DNA of 49,731 bases, taken from contig PKDJ01000212.1 of assembly GCA_002862545.1 (NCBI GenBank), positions 1 through 49,731 of the forward strand, read 5' to 3'. The DNA is from Pseudomonadota bacterium (GTDB lineage Bacteria > Myxococcota_A > UBA796 > GCA-2862545). Shown piece after piece: positions 15,665 to 24,589 of this stretch. The stretch's first letter is position 1. Each line of letters begins with the position of its first letter. The notes under the pieces were generated by a model. The model had not been told where the DNA came from, did no database searches, and worked only from the letters and a program-made list of their open reading frames with translations. Position numbers and translations under genes: made by a program.

Positions 15665-16629
15665 AGACACGAGACCAGCTCGGGATGTTCGCTGGAAGCT
15701 GGGTGCGACCAGCCACCCTGCCACGCAGCGTGCACGAGCTCGCGGTCGCCATCCCACGCGGCGTGACCCTCGGCACGTCTTCGTGGAGCTTCCCCGGATG
15801 GGCCGGACTGGTCTACGACCGGCCAGCAGACGCCTCCCTGCTGGCCCGTGAGGGGCTCGGGCCGTATGCGCGCCACCCGCTGTTCGGAGTGATCGGAGTC
15901 GACCGTGGCTTCTATGCGCCCGTGCCCGTGGCAGACTGGCGGACCTACCGCGATCAGGTGCCTCCCGACTTCCGCTTCGTGATCAAGGCCCCGCGTGACG
16001 CCCTGCTCGCACGCTACCCAGACCACGCCCGATACGGCGCGCAGCGCGGTCGCCCCAGTGCACGCTTCCTCGACCCCTCGTGGGTCGAGGACGTGCTGAT
16101 CGGCCCAGCAACAGCCACCCTCGGCGCGGCTCGCACGACCTTCCTTTTTCAGATCCCTCCACAGGACCCCGGGCCCCTCACCCCAGATGCTCTCCACCGC
16201 TTCCTGAGCGCTCTGCCCGACGCGTCGATCTGTGCGGTCGAGCCACGCTACGACGGTGCAGTCTGCCGCGCCTACGGGGACGCTGTCCACGACGCGGGAG
16301 CACTGCACTGCCTCTCGGTTCACCCACGCATGCCCGACCTCCGCACCCAGTGGCAGCTCGGACGCGTCGCCGAGGCCCCGAGGCTACTCGTGCGGTGGAA
16401 TCTGCTCCCCAGCCTGACCTATACAGCCGCAAAGGAGCGCTTCCAGCCCTTCACTCGGCTGGGGGCACCCGACCTACCCCGCCGCGACAAGCTCGCCCGG
16501 GCCGTCTGCTGGGCCGTCGACCGGGAGCGCCCCGTGGACGTGGTCATCGGCAACAAGGCGGAGGGGTCGGCGCCGCTGTCCGTCGTCGAGCTCGTTCGCC
16601 GAATCCGCGAGCTCAGACGCCCAGCATGA
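15661..16629 (+). CDS. DUF72 (YecE-like) family protein
   Basis: 322 aa, cytoplasmic, TIM-barrel-like DUF72 family: LGTSSWSFPGWAGLVYD near the N-terminus, FRFVIKAPRD, TFLFQIPPQ, and a C-terminal VDVVIGNKAEGSAPLSV-LVRRI. The biochemical function of DUF72 is not established. The ATG at 15661 overlaps the hydrolase stop; a longer open frame upstream is only the shadow of the hydrolase gene. The 3' end overlaps the convergent sulfatase by 17 bases. The link to a peptidoglycan hydrolase is an observation without a known basis. Confidence 0.88.
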   Translation: MKTRDQLGMFAGSWVRPATLPRSVHELAVAIPRGVTLGTSSWSFPGWAGLVYDRPADASLLAREGLGPYARHPLFGVIGVDRGFYAPVPVADWRTYRDQVPPDFRFVIKAPRDALLARYPDHARYGAQRGRPSARFLDPSWVEDVLIGPATATLGAARTTFLFQIPPQDPGPLTPDALHRFLSALPDASICAVEPRYDGAVCRAYGDAVHDAGALHCLSVHPRMPDLRTQWQLGRVAEAPRLLVRWNLLPSLTYTAAKERFQPFTRLGAPDLPRRDKLARAVCWAVDRERPVDVVIGNKAEGSAPLSVVELVRRIRELRRPA

Positions 16630-18172
16630 GGCGCATCTGCTCAACACCACCCGCGCCCACCGACGACAGCGACCCATCGCGCACCCGATTTACCCACTCC
16701 TCGGGGTCGTCGGCGCGGTCGTACAGCTCGACGACGGACCAGTCCCTGCGGTCGGCAACCACCTTGTAGCGGCCGTCGACGAGCATCGAGTAGTGCGACA
16801 CCTCGGAGATCACCGCCTCCTTGCCCGTGTGGGCACCCGGCCCGGCGAGGACGGCCTCATGCACCGGGGCAGCCAGATCGATCCCGTGCTCCAGACCACC
16901 GAGCGCGAGCAGAGTCGCCGTGACGTCCAGCTGATCGCACCACCCATCTGCCACCCATCCTGACGCGCCACCGGGCGGCCTAACGATGAGTGGGATTCGG
17001 ATGGAGCCGTCGAAGAACGCGATCTTTCCGACCAGGTTCTTGTCGCCCATCAGCTCGCCATGGTCTGCGCTGAAGACGATCCAGGTGTCGTCGAGCTGGC
17101 CCGAGGCGGCCAAGCCATCCACGACCCGACCCACCATCGCATCGATCATCGACACCCGGGCGAAGTACTTCGCGACCAGCTGTCGCCGCTCGAGCTCGCT
17201 GGTCGGGGAGGCCCAGTTGCGGTGCAGGATGTCGATGAGCCCCGACCAGGGTCGACCCGGCTGCTGGTCGGTCGGGACGGGGAGTGCGTCGTCCCAGGGG
17301 TCGTAGAGATCCGCCCACGGCGCAGGCGCATCCCAGGGTGGATGCGGGCCTGGGAAGTTCACCTGGAGGTACCAGGGCGCCCCACCCTTGGCCTCCGTGA
17401 TCCAATCTACGGCGGTGTCGGCGATCCAGGAGTCCACGTGCTCGTCTGCCCGCAGCCCGAAGCGAGGATCGTCGAAGCGGGGGGAGAGCCACTCGCCGTG
17501 CACGTGCGAGGTCGCCTCGTAGTGACGGACGAAGTCACGGAAGAGCTGGTAGCGGTCTGGTCCCGTGGTGGTCTGCGCCGACAGCCAGTCCGACCATGCA
17601 TTGGGAAAGCGCGCGCACAGCCGCACACCCGACAGCTCGATCGGGTCGCTGAAGCCAGCGCGGTCGAGTCGATCGATCCAGTCGTCCTTGTGCCCCACGC
17701 CATGATGCAGGTGCACCTTGCCGACGACTCCCGTTCGGTAGCCCCCCTCATCACGCAGGCGACGAACGTGGCTCGGCCCGTCGAGCAAGGGCCAGCCGTT
17801 GTTGGTGAGCACCCCCGCCCGCGACGCGAGCACACCGGAGTGCATGACCGAGCGAGCGGGCATGCAGAGCGGCGAGGAGGTCACACAGTCTGAGAAGCGC
17901 ACGGAGCTGGCCGCCAGCAAGTCCAGACTTGGAGTGCGCAGCAGGGGCATTCCCGCGACGCCGAGGGCATTCCAGCGAAACTGGTCGGCGTAGAGGTAGA
18001 GGATGTTCGGCGCACGCGTCTTCTGAACTTCACCACTGACTGTCGAGGTGGCAGGTACCGCAGTGTCACCCGCGGAAGGGGCGCCTCTGCGCCCCCTGCC
18101 TTCGGCCTCGCAGCCTGCCAGTCCAGCGGCGAGAGTGCTCCCGAGGAGCGTGCGACGGGTGAGTTCCGACAT
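16613..18172 (-). CDS. Tat-exported lipoprotein sulfatase
   Basis: 519 aa, hydrolase of sulfate esters, alkaline-phosphatase fold. The N-terminus MSELTRRTLLGSTLAAGLAGC combines a twin-arginine motif with a lipobox (C21), so it should be exported folded and lipid-anchored. C103-M-P-A-R107 is the CxPxR signature whose Cys is converted to formylglycine. NILYLYADQ and FSADHGELMGDK provide metal-site residues. Substrate unknown; carbohydrate or choline sulfates are typical for the family. A maturase is required, and the SUMF1-fold protein 3 kb away lacks the active cysteines. The ATG at 18172 is chosen for the Tat signal. Confidence 0.92.
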   Translation of the reverse strand: MSELTRRTLLGSTLAAGLAGCEAEGRGRRGAPSAGDTAVPATSTVSGEVQKTRAPNILYLYADQFRWNALGVAGMPLLRTPSLDLLAASSVRFSDCVTSSPLCMPARSVMHSGVLASRAGVLTNNGWPLLDGPSHVRRLRDEGGYRTGVVGKVHLHHGVGHKDDWIDRLDRAGFSDPIELSGVRLCARFPNAWSDWLSAQTTTGPDRYQLFRDFVRHYEATSHVHGEWLSPRFDDPRFGLRADEHVDSWIADTAVDWITEAKGGAPWYLQVNFPGPHPPWDAPAPWADLYDPWDDALPVPTDQQPGRPWSGLIDILHRNWASPTSELERRQLVAKYFARVSMIDAMVGRVVDGLAASGQLDDTWIVFSADHGELMGDKNLVGKIAFFDGSIRIPLIVRPPGGASGWVADGWCDQLDVTATLLALGGLEHGIDLAAPVHEAVLAGPGAHTGKEAVISEVSHYSMLVDGRYKVVADRRDWSVVELYDRADDPEEWVNRVRDGSLSSVGAGGVEQMRLMLGV

Positions 18173-18253
18173 GCGAGCAAGCATATCCGGTTCGAGCGCC
18201 AGAGAGGAGCGCGCAGAGGTAGACGCGGCGCCTCGAGTCCCCGACACTTAGGT

Positions 18254-18868
18254 ATGCCCCCATCCCGCCAGCCTCGCCTCGAGCCAGAGATCACACCCGA
18301 CGGACTGGCCTGTCGCTTCGAGCCCCATTCACCCGTCGAACCCAGCGAGTTCCGGCGCCGCTGGGTGGGGCGGTCGGCCCTCTGGTTCACGTTCTTCTTC
18401 CTCCTCTACACCTGGCTCGACTTCGTCGACGTCGTGCTGCTCGATCACCACACGTCGCACCTGCCGTCCATCGTCATTCCAGCCGTCGCCGGGGCAGTCG
18501 CTCTCGGCGGCACCCTGTCACTCCTCGAGCGCCTCTGGGTACACAACCGCCGGGTGTTGCTCGAGGTGGACAACGAGAACGTCCGCCTCACCTGGCGGCT
18601 CGGGCCGCTGACGACGCATCGCCTCGAGATCCCGCTGCCGATGCTGAAGCCCTGCGTCGTCCAGACCAAGCCTGCCGCACTGCAGCTCGATCCACGAGGG
18701 CAGTCCGCGATCCGACTCGTCGACCACCGAGCTCGGGTCGCCGAGCTCAAGCAGCTCGCGGGCTTGATCGACGATGCTCGACGCCGCAGCGATGACTTCT
18801 GGCGTCACCTGGCATCCACGAAGCAGGCCGAGCGCGCCGCGCTGCAGTCGCTCACTCGGCGATCGTGA
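18254..18868 (+). CDS. Two-helix membrane protein with a C-terminal PH-like domain
   Basis: 204 aa, not recognised as a named family. A polar N-terminus (about 1-40) is followed by two membrane helices (about 42-62 and 71-91), then a beta-rich segment with Val/Leu alternation (LLEVDNENVRLTWRLG, HRLEIPLPML, IRLVD) and a C-terminal amphipathic helix (about 157-200). The outline resembles bacterial PH-like membrane proteins and also the 190-aa protein at 38852-39424. The 3' end overlaps the convergent ceramidase-like gene by 17 bases. Function unknown. Confidence 0.75.
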   Translation: MPPSRQPRLEPEITPDGLACRFEPHSPVEPSEFRRRWVGRSALWFTFFFLLYTWLDFVDVVLLDHHTSHLPSIVIPAVAGAVALGGTLSLLERLWVHNRRVLLEVDNENVRLTWRLGPLTTHRLEIPLPMLKPCVVQTKPAALQLDPRGQSAIRLVDHRARVAELKQLAGLIDDARRRSDDFWRHLASTKQAERAALQSLTRRS

Positions 18869-20750
18869 CCACTCCACTCGTGACGACCGTGCCATCGGCC
18901 AGCGTCACCTGTAGCCGCACGTCGCCGCTCAGAGCTGGCCCATGGCCGACCACCGGGCTCTGCACAGGGACGTGGAAGGTCCACAGGAAGGCGCGCTCGG
19001 CAACCTCCAGACCATCCGCGTAGGGAGGGTCGACAGCGAGCGAGACCCAGAAAGAGGCCCCGTCCGAGTCGATCGGAGCTCCGTTCGGACGGAGGACAGG
19101 GGATCCGTCGCCCTGCTGAAGGACCGCCACAGGTGCGCCGAGCCAAGGGTCCTGCCCCTGCACGGTCAGTGTGATCACGTCCGTGGAACCCACGACCTCG
19201 GGAACGTCCGCCACGATGGTGCCAGGCGCTCTCGGCGTCGTCGGCGCGTAGGGCACGAAGTCGCCGCTGGTGAAGGGCTCCACCGGATCGACGCCCCGGC
19301 CACCTCGCTCGACTCCGAGAGCGATGGCGGATGCCCTCACGGACTGGTCGACGAGGTAGCCGCCCTGTCGCGGTCCCCAGAGCGTGCCGCTCGCCTCGTA
19401 GCCACCCTGCCACCAGTCGTCTTCGAGCAGCGCGTAGCCGAGGTAGTCTTGGGAGTATCCGACGAACATCACGTCGCTCACACCCAGCTCGGACTGCAGG
19501 CGAGTCACGAGGGTCTCGCCGACCTCCGTGGTCGCCTCACCCGGGAAGGTCACGACGTGCAGGGGCCCCACCGTTCCGACCGTGAGCTCCGTCTGCTTGG
19601 GCGCCGGATAGTCGGTGGGGAACCAAATGCACTGCTGATCGAGATCGTCGATCGTCGTCGCGGGATCGCAGTCGGCCTCGGTGCCGAGGCCGCAGTACAC
19701 GGCGCCGTCTTCGTGGAGGAACTCACCCTCCGGATAGGCGAGCGCAGCGCGGTCGAGCACCACGCGATGCGTCTCGAGGTGGAGCGTGGGCTCGTCTTCC
19801 CACGCGAGAGTCGGCAGGACGATCTCCACGGCGTCAGCAGCGGCCTGGCCGACCTCGGCCATCTGCTCGTAGCCGTCCGGAAGCTCCGCACCCTCACGAG
19901 TGGGCACGTCGGGCTCGCCGAGCGACATGTCCCCTGCCCAGCCGTTGAGCATCAGGACCTCGACGTCATGATCGAAGCGGTCCTCGATCGCCGCCTCGAC
20001 CGCGCCGGAGACATCTTGCGAGAGCGTGAGCTGGTCGATCCGGAGTCCGGTGCCGTGGACTGGGAGGGCGAGGACCACCGCCTCGAGAGTGCCCTCTTGC
20101 TCGACGCCGATCACCGGGACCTGCCCGTTCACGTGGTCAGAGCCGTCCTCGCAGCGTCGATCGCTGATGGCTGCCGTGCAGTCTGACCATCCGAAGCCGA
20201 CGCGCCCAGGAGCGAGATCCGCATACGCCTGCTCCACGGCGTCGGCCATCGCGTCCACCATGCGGTCGTAGTGCTCGGGGAAGAAGCGATCCGCGAGCAG
20301 GTCGTAGAGCGCACCCGCATCGACAACGCGCCCAGGCCCCGAGTGCGTGTGCGTCGCACCGATGACGAGCGCGTCGTCCATCTCACGACCGAGCCGGGAC
20401 TCGAGCTCGATAACGACGGCCTGCCGCAGCTGCTGAAAGACCGCGACGGTGTCGGTACGGAGGAACACCACCTCGTGCCCTGGGCCACGTGAGAGGACCA
20501 CCGCCCGAAAATCTGGATGCTGGTGAATGTGCTCGGTCGCCGGGTAGAGCTCGGCGAAGGGAGAGGGCTCCGCTGCGATATCGAAGCCGCCGTAGCCCAC
20601 CGTTCCGATGCCGACGGGCACGGGCATGCGCACCCGTGCGACGCCCACCTGCAGGGGCCCCGCGGGCGGAAGGTCTACGCTCACGGCGGTGTCGTCGGTC
20701 GCGACATCCTTCGCGCCCGTGCAGGCGAGCAGTGTGAGAGCGAGCAGCAT
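18852..20750 (-). CDS. Neutral/alkaline ceramidase-like lipoprotein
   Basis: 632 aa. MLLALTLLAC gives a lipobox at C10, a very short signal. The N-terminal two thirds match the neutral ceramidase family: PVGIGTVGYGG, VFLRTDTVAV, and the zinc-site GATHTHSGPG (H134, H136); the C-terminal part is beta-rich. Ceramidases hydrolyse the amide of ceramide, but bacterial lipoprotein members often have unknown substrates. GGAGG lies four bases before the ATG at 20750. A GTG at 20792 would add 14 residues with two arginines and create a GTGA overlap with the upstream kinase. Either way it follows the kinase gene closely, suggesting co-transcription. Confidence 0.87.
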   Translation of the reverse strand: MLLALTLLACTGAKDVATDDTAVSVDLPPAGPLQVGVARVRMPVPVGIGTVGYGGFDIAAEPSPFAELYPATEHIHQHPDFRAVVLSRGPGHEVVFLRTDTVAVFQQLRQAVVIELESRLGREMDDALVIGATHTHSGPGRVVDAGALYDLLADRFFPEHYDRMVDAMADAVEQAYADLAPGRVGFGWSDCTAAISDRRCEDGSDHVNGQVPVIGVEQEGTLEAVVLALPVHGTGLRIDQLTLSQDVSGAVEAAIEDRFDHDVEVLMLNGWAGDMSLGEPDVPTREGAELPDGYEQMAEVGQAAADAVEIVLPTLAWEDEPTLHLETHRVVLDRAALAYPEGEFLHEDGAVYCGLGTEADCDPATTIDDLDQQCIWFPTDYPAPKQTELTVGTVGPLHVVTFPGEATTEVGETLVTRLQSELGVSDVMFVGYSQDYLGYALLEDDWWQGGYEASGTLWGPRQGGYLVDQSVRASAIALGVERGGRGVDPVEPFTSGDFVPYAPTTPRAPGTIVADVPEVVGSTDVITLTVQGQDPWLGAPVAVLQQGDGSPVLRPNGAPIDSDGASFWVSLAVDPPYADGLEVAERAFLWTFHVPVQSPVVGHGPALSGDVRLQVTLADGTVVTSGVVTIAE

Positions 20751-20788
20751 CGATCCTCCGCAGAGAAGCCGGCGAGCTATCGCTCCGG

Positions 20789-22189
20789 TCACTCGGGGTC
20801 GAGCAGGATCACCCGCTGGGGCCGGTCGCCCGTGAGCCAAACCCGACGCGTGCGGTAGCCCTCCGCGCGCACATCGACCTGACGGGGCTCGCCTCGGGTG
20901 AGCTCGACCGTCAGGGGCGTCGTGCCCAGCAGCGCACCACTCGTCTCCAGGACTTCCGCCCCTGCGGGCGTCGACTGGAGCTCGAGCACCATGGACATCG
21001 AGACGGCCTCCGAGCCGCCGCTGCCTCCCGCATCGGCACCCCCGCGCAGCGCCCACCAGCCTCCGCCGAGCAGCAGGGCCGCCGCGAAGCAGAGAGCCGC
21101 CCAGACAGCGGGCTTGGACCACGGACCCTCCGACGGGGTCGGCGCGTAGCTCGGCGCCGACATCGTTCCGACGGGAGCCAGTACCTCCTGCGGCAGAGCA
21201 GGCACGGGGGTGACGACCCGATTCACGCTCACCGAGAGGTCGGGCGGCAGGACCACCTGGCCTCGCTCGAGCCGCAGCGGCACAGGGCCATCTACACGCC
21301 CGCGGAGCTCGCGACGGACGACCCGGAGCGCACGCAGGAACTCCTGCATCGTGCCGAAGCGCTCCCCGGGCTCTTTCTGCAGACAGGTGCGGACCACCCA
21401 CTCGAAGGTCTGCGAGGTGTCGTTCACCTCCAGAATCTCGGCGAAGCGTGGAACCGGCCTAGCCGTGTGCGCATACAGAATCTCGGCGGACGTGCTGCCA
21501 ATGAAGGGCACACGCCCCGTGAGGAGCTCGAACAGAATCACGCCGACGGAGTAGATGTCGGACCGCGCATCGACCTCTGCCGCGCGGGCCTGCTCGGGCG
21601 CCATGTACGGCGGGCTGCCGATGGCGCGCCGTGCACCCGTGACCGGGTCCGGGTCGCCGACCTGCTTCACGAGACCGAAGTCGAGCACCTTGACGTGCTC
21701 GTCGTCTCCTCGTCCGACCACGAACACGTTCGCGGGCTTCAGATCCCGATGCACGATGCCATGGTCGTGCGCCTCGCTCACCGACGCGCAGATCTGCCGG
21801 ACCAGCTCCAGGGCCCGGGATGGCGACAGGGGGGCCTCCTCCCTGATCAGCTCGGCGAGCGTGCGACCCTCGAGCAGCTCCATTGCGATGAAGCAGATGT
21901 CGTCTTCGCTGGCGCCGTAGTCATAGACACGAACGGTGTTCGGGTGTCGGAGACGGGCCGCGACGGACGCCTCCCGGAAGAAGCGAGTGCGCACTTCGGT
22001 CGAGGTGCCGGGCTGGTGCAGTACCTTGACGGCGCAGTCACGATCAATCGGCCGCTGGATGGCACGGTAGACCTTTCCCATGCCACCGTGCGCGAGCAGC
22101 TCCACCAGCTCGAAGCGCCCCTCCAGGAGGCGCCCGACGAGGGGATCGACCGATTTTGAATCCGCCGACTGCGGATCACCGCGCTGCAT
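20789..22189 (-). CDS. Hanks-type Ser/Thr kinase with membrane helix and PEGA domain
   Basis: 466 aa. The kinase domain (about 24-290) has the Gly loop AHGGMGKVY, K55 (CAVKVL), HRDLKPANV (147-155, D149), DFG (170-172) and MAPEQ, so it should be active. After a Pro-rich juxtamembrane stretch there is one membrane helix (about 360-381) and a C-terminal PEGA domain (about 401-464), placing PEGA outside the cytoplasm as a possible envelope sensor. It is followed by the ceramidase-like lipoprotein. A TATGGT box lies about 20 bases upstream of the ATG. Target proteins are unknown. Confidence 0.94.
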   Translation of the reverse strand: MQRGDPQSADSKSVDPLVGRLLEGRFELVELLAHGGMGKVYRAIQRPIDRDCAVKVLHQPGTSTEVRTRFFREASVAARLRHPNTVRVYDYGASEDDICFIAMELLEGRTLAELIREEAPLSPSRALELVRQICASVSEAHDHGIVHRDLKPANVFVVGRGDDEHVKVLDFGLVKQVGDPDPVTGARRAIGSPPYMAPEQARAAEVDARSDIYSVGVILFELLTGRVPFIGSTSAEILYAHTARPVPRFAEILEVNDTSQTFEWVVRTCLQKEPGERFGTMQEFLRALRVVRRELRGRVDGPVPLRLERGQVVLPPDLSVSVNRVVTPVPALPQEVLAPVGTMSAPSYAPTPSEGPWSKPAVWAALCFAAALLLGGGWWALRGGADAGGSGGSEAVSMSMVLELQSTPAGAEVLETSGALLGTTPLTVELTRGEPRQVDVRAEGYRTRRVWLTGDRPQRVILLDPE

Positions 22190-22209
22190 GACTTTCCCGT
22201 CCGGCGACC

Positions 22210-22215
22210 ACCATA
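22210..22215 (-). promoter_or_regulatory. -10-like TATGGT upstream of the PEGA kinase
   Basis: On the minus strand TATGGT lies 20 bases before the ATG at 22189, predicting a leader of about 14 bases that includes GGGAAAG. A weak TTCGCT stands 17 bases upstream. Confidence 0.35.
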
Positions 22216-22317
22216 GCGGCAGCAGAGCGCTGAGCGAAGCAAATCGATGTGTCCTGCGCGGTGTCGCGGGACGGGTGACGTGCTACAGGCCCCGGCCTCC
22301 CTGCTTGGAGCCGCACC

Positions 22318-23703
22318 TTGTCGCTGCGTGCCCTTTCTCTGACGTGCCTCGTGAGCCTCTCCGCCCTCCCGGCGGCCCACGCCGCAGAAGTCCAGTTCGA
22401 GGGATTCTACCGGGCACGGATGCGCCTGATCGACTCGCTGTCGCTCGACCGGGGCCTCGCGACCAACGAGGGCCTCACCTGGTACACCCAGCACCGGCTC
22501 TGGCTTCGCCCCAACCTGTACCTGAGCGACCAGGCGTCGGTTCACGTCGATCTCCGAGGTCTCGACGGCGTCTACTGGGGCGATCAGCCCGCCACGTCCC
22601 TCTCCCCCGTGGCCAACGCCGCACCGACGTTCGATGACGGGCTCACCGCCCCGACCTCGACCTCCGACCCACAGACTCCGCTCTTCGATGTCACCCTGTG
22701 GCGTGCCTGGGCCGAGACCCGCACCAACATCGGCCGCTTCAAGGTCGGTCGCATGCCGGTTCACTGGGGCACCGGCATCTGGCTGAACGACGGCACGTCG
22801 GTGAATCCGATGTACGCCGACTACGGCGACACCGTCGATCGGGTGTCCTGGGAGCTCTTGGTCCAGGACTCCTTCTGGCTTCAGGCCGCCGTCGACGTCA
22901 GTGCGGAGAACCTCGTCAACGAGCGTGACGACACCACGGCCTTCAACGCCGGCGTGGCATACCGGAACGAGACGGTCGCGGCAGGCCTCCTGACCCGCTA
23001 CCAGCACACCTCCAACCCCGACCCGAACGGGCGCTTCAACCTGTTCACTGCTGACCTGACCACCGAGGCCGAGCTCGGCAAGCTCGACATCGAGGCGGAG
23101 TTCGTCGGCCAGTTCGGTGGAGGCGCACTCCCCGAGATCGGCGAGGGTGTCAGCGTCACCGCCTTCGGCGCCCTCCTCGACGCCGAGCTCGACTTGGCCC
23201 CCTGGGTCGGCGGATTCACGTTCGGACTCGGCACGGGTGACGGCGACACCAACGACCTTCGCCTGAAGACCTTCACCTTCGACCGCGACTACAGCGTAGG
23301 ACAGTTCCTGTTCGAGCAGCCGATGCCCGTCCTCGCCGCAGCCACAGCGACCGACGCCAACGCCGGGCGGTCCTTCGACGAGACGCTGGTGGGCAACGCG
23401 GTCGGCAATGCCCTGTTCTTCAAGCCCCGGGTCAGCCGGCAGTTCCTGCCCGGGTGGAGGGCGAACGTCTCCTTCCTCGGGGCGCGCGTCGCCAAGGTGC
23501 CGGAGTCCTTCGAGGGTCGACGCAGCTACGGCATGGAGTTCGGCACGGGCGTTCACTACGACGGGATCGAGCACGTCGAGTTCGGGCTCGACCTTGGCGC
23601 CTTCCTGCCTGGGTCCTACTTCCGCGACTTCCGCGGCGACCTCGGAGGCCGCTACGACGACCCGGTCTTCGGCGGCCAGCTCGGGCTGCGAGTGCACTTC
23701 TGA
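22318..23703 (+). CDS. Outer-membrane beta-barrel protein
   Basis: 461 aa, TTG start at 22318 with GGAG seven bases upstream. A cleavable signal peptide ends at AAHA (about residue 22). The mature protein has alternating beta strands with aromatic girdle residues (WYTQHRLWLRPNLYL, SVHVDLRGLDG, RFKVGRMPVHWGTG) and a C-terminal strand ending in aromatic F (LGLRVHF), the outer-membrane insertion signal. The family resembles poorly characterised myxobacterial porin-like proteins; no ligand can be named. Its TGA overlaps the dapB start by one base (TGATG), so it is coupled to lysine-pathway gene dapB. Confidence 0.84.
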   Translation: MSLRALSLTCLVSLSALPAAHAAEVQFEGFYRARMRLIDSLSLDRGLATNEGLTWYTQHRLWLRPNLYLSDQASVHVDLRGLDGVYWGDQPATSLSPVANAAPTFDDGLTAPTSTSDPQTPLFDVTLWRAWAETRTNIGRFKVGRMPVHWGTGIWLNDGTSVNPMYADYGDTVDRVSWELLVQDSFWLQAAVDVSAENLVNERDDTTAFNAGVAYRNETVAAGLLTRYQHTSNPDPNGRFNLFTADLTTEAELGKLDIEAEFVGQFGGGALPEIGEGVSVTAFGALLDAELDLAPWVGGFTFGLGTGDGDTNDLRLKTFTFDRDYSVGQFLFEQPMPVLAAATATDANAGRSFDETLVGNAVGNALFFKPRVSRQFLPGWRANVSFLGARVAKVPESFEGRRSYGMEFGTGVHYDGIEHVEFGLDLGAFLPGSYFRDFRGDLGGRYDDPVFGGQLGLRVHF

Positions 23704-24521
23704 TGCGAGTCGCGGTCGTCGGTGCCGCCGGCCGCATGGGACGCCTCGTCGTCGGCGCCATCCTGGATGCTCCCGACCTGCACCTTGCCGCTGCGTTCGG
23801 GCGCGAGGGAGCGGCTGCGAGCGGCTCCGACGCGGGAACGCTCTGCGGCCGAGCCCCCGCAGGCGTGAGCCTCCGCCCCGTGGGCGATGTGGTGGCCGAC
23901 GTATGGGTCGACTTCAGTCTGCCGGCGGGCCTAGACCTCGCGCTGAATCACATCCGCCCTGGTGTTCCTCTGGTGACGGGCACGACGGGGCTCGACGCAC
24001 GCCTGCGCGACCGCCTCGACGCGACGGCAGCCACCCGTCCGCTCGTCGCCGCAGCCAACTTCTCGACCGGAGTCGCCCTCCTTCGCTCTCTCGCACGCAT
24101 TGCCGCGTCCACACTGCCGTCCGCCGATGTCGAGATCATCGAGACCCACCATCGGCACAAGCGTGACGCGCCGTCGGGGACCGCCCTGGCCCTTGCGTCC
24201 GACGTGGCCGCGTCGCGTGGGGTCGACCTGGCCAGCGTCATCGATCATGGCCGGCACGGAGAGACAGGCCCCCGGGCGGAGGGGCGCATCGGAATGCACG
24301 CGCTGCGCGGTGGTGACATCAACGGAGACCACACCGTCTGGCTCGCCATGGACGGCGAGACAGTCTCTCTGTCACATCGCGCAACGGCCCGCTCCACATT
24401 CGCCATGGGGGCACTGCGCGCTGCACGCTGGCTCGTCGGCCGACCGCCCGGTCGCTACACGATGGACGATGTGCTGGGCCTCGGTGCTGTCGGCGCTGAG
24501 GACGCATTCACCCGTTCATGA
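23703..24521 (+). CDS. dapB: 4-hydroxy-tetrahydrodipicolinate reductase
   Basis: 272 aa. Reduces 4-hydroxy-tetrahydrodipicolinate with NAD(P)H in the diaminopimelate/lysine pathway, supplying peptidoglycan precursor. A Rossmann motif VGAAGRMG (6-13), the catalytic motif EIIETHHRHKRDAPSGTA (144-161; H149/H150, K153) and GTTG are present. The ATG at 23703 follows from the conserved N-terminus; the longer open frame upstream is the shadow of the beta-barrel gene. It is overlapped at both ends: TGATG with the barrel gene and ATGA with the frame of the small lipoprotein. Sandwiching of dapB between envelope genes is unusual. Confidence 0.97.
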   Translation: MRVAVVGAAGRMGRLVVGAILDAPDLHLAAAFGREGAAASGSDAGTLCGRAPAGVSLRPVGDVVADVWVDFSLPAGLDLALNHIRPGVPLVTGTTGLDARLRDRLDATAATRPLVAAANFSTGVALLRSLARIAASTLPSADVEIIETHHRHKRDAPSGTALALASDVAASRGVDLASVIDHGRHGETGPRAEGRIGMHALRGGDINGDHTVWLAMDGETVSLSHRATARSTFAMGALRAARWLVGRPPGRYTMDDVLGLGAVGAEDAFTRS

Positions 24522-24589
24522 CTGGCGCGCTCTTGCTCGGGCTGCGGGCCCGTGTCACCCTGCGCGGACGATCCTGGAGGCACGGCCCC

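Noticed and set aside
18852-21401. Single 849-codon frame covering the ceramidase-like gene and beyond
   Set aside because: The upstream 200 or so codons are antisense-type Arg/Gly/Ala-rich sequence overlapping the kinase in another frame. The lipoprotein signal and GGAGG place the start at 20750.
21847-23697. 616-codon minus-strand frame opposite the beta-barrel gene
   Set aside because: It has no recognisable domain, and the plus strand encodes a signal peptide and barrel strands ending in aromatic F.
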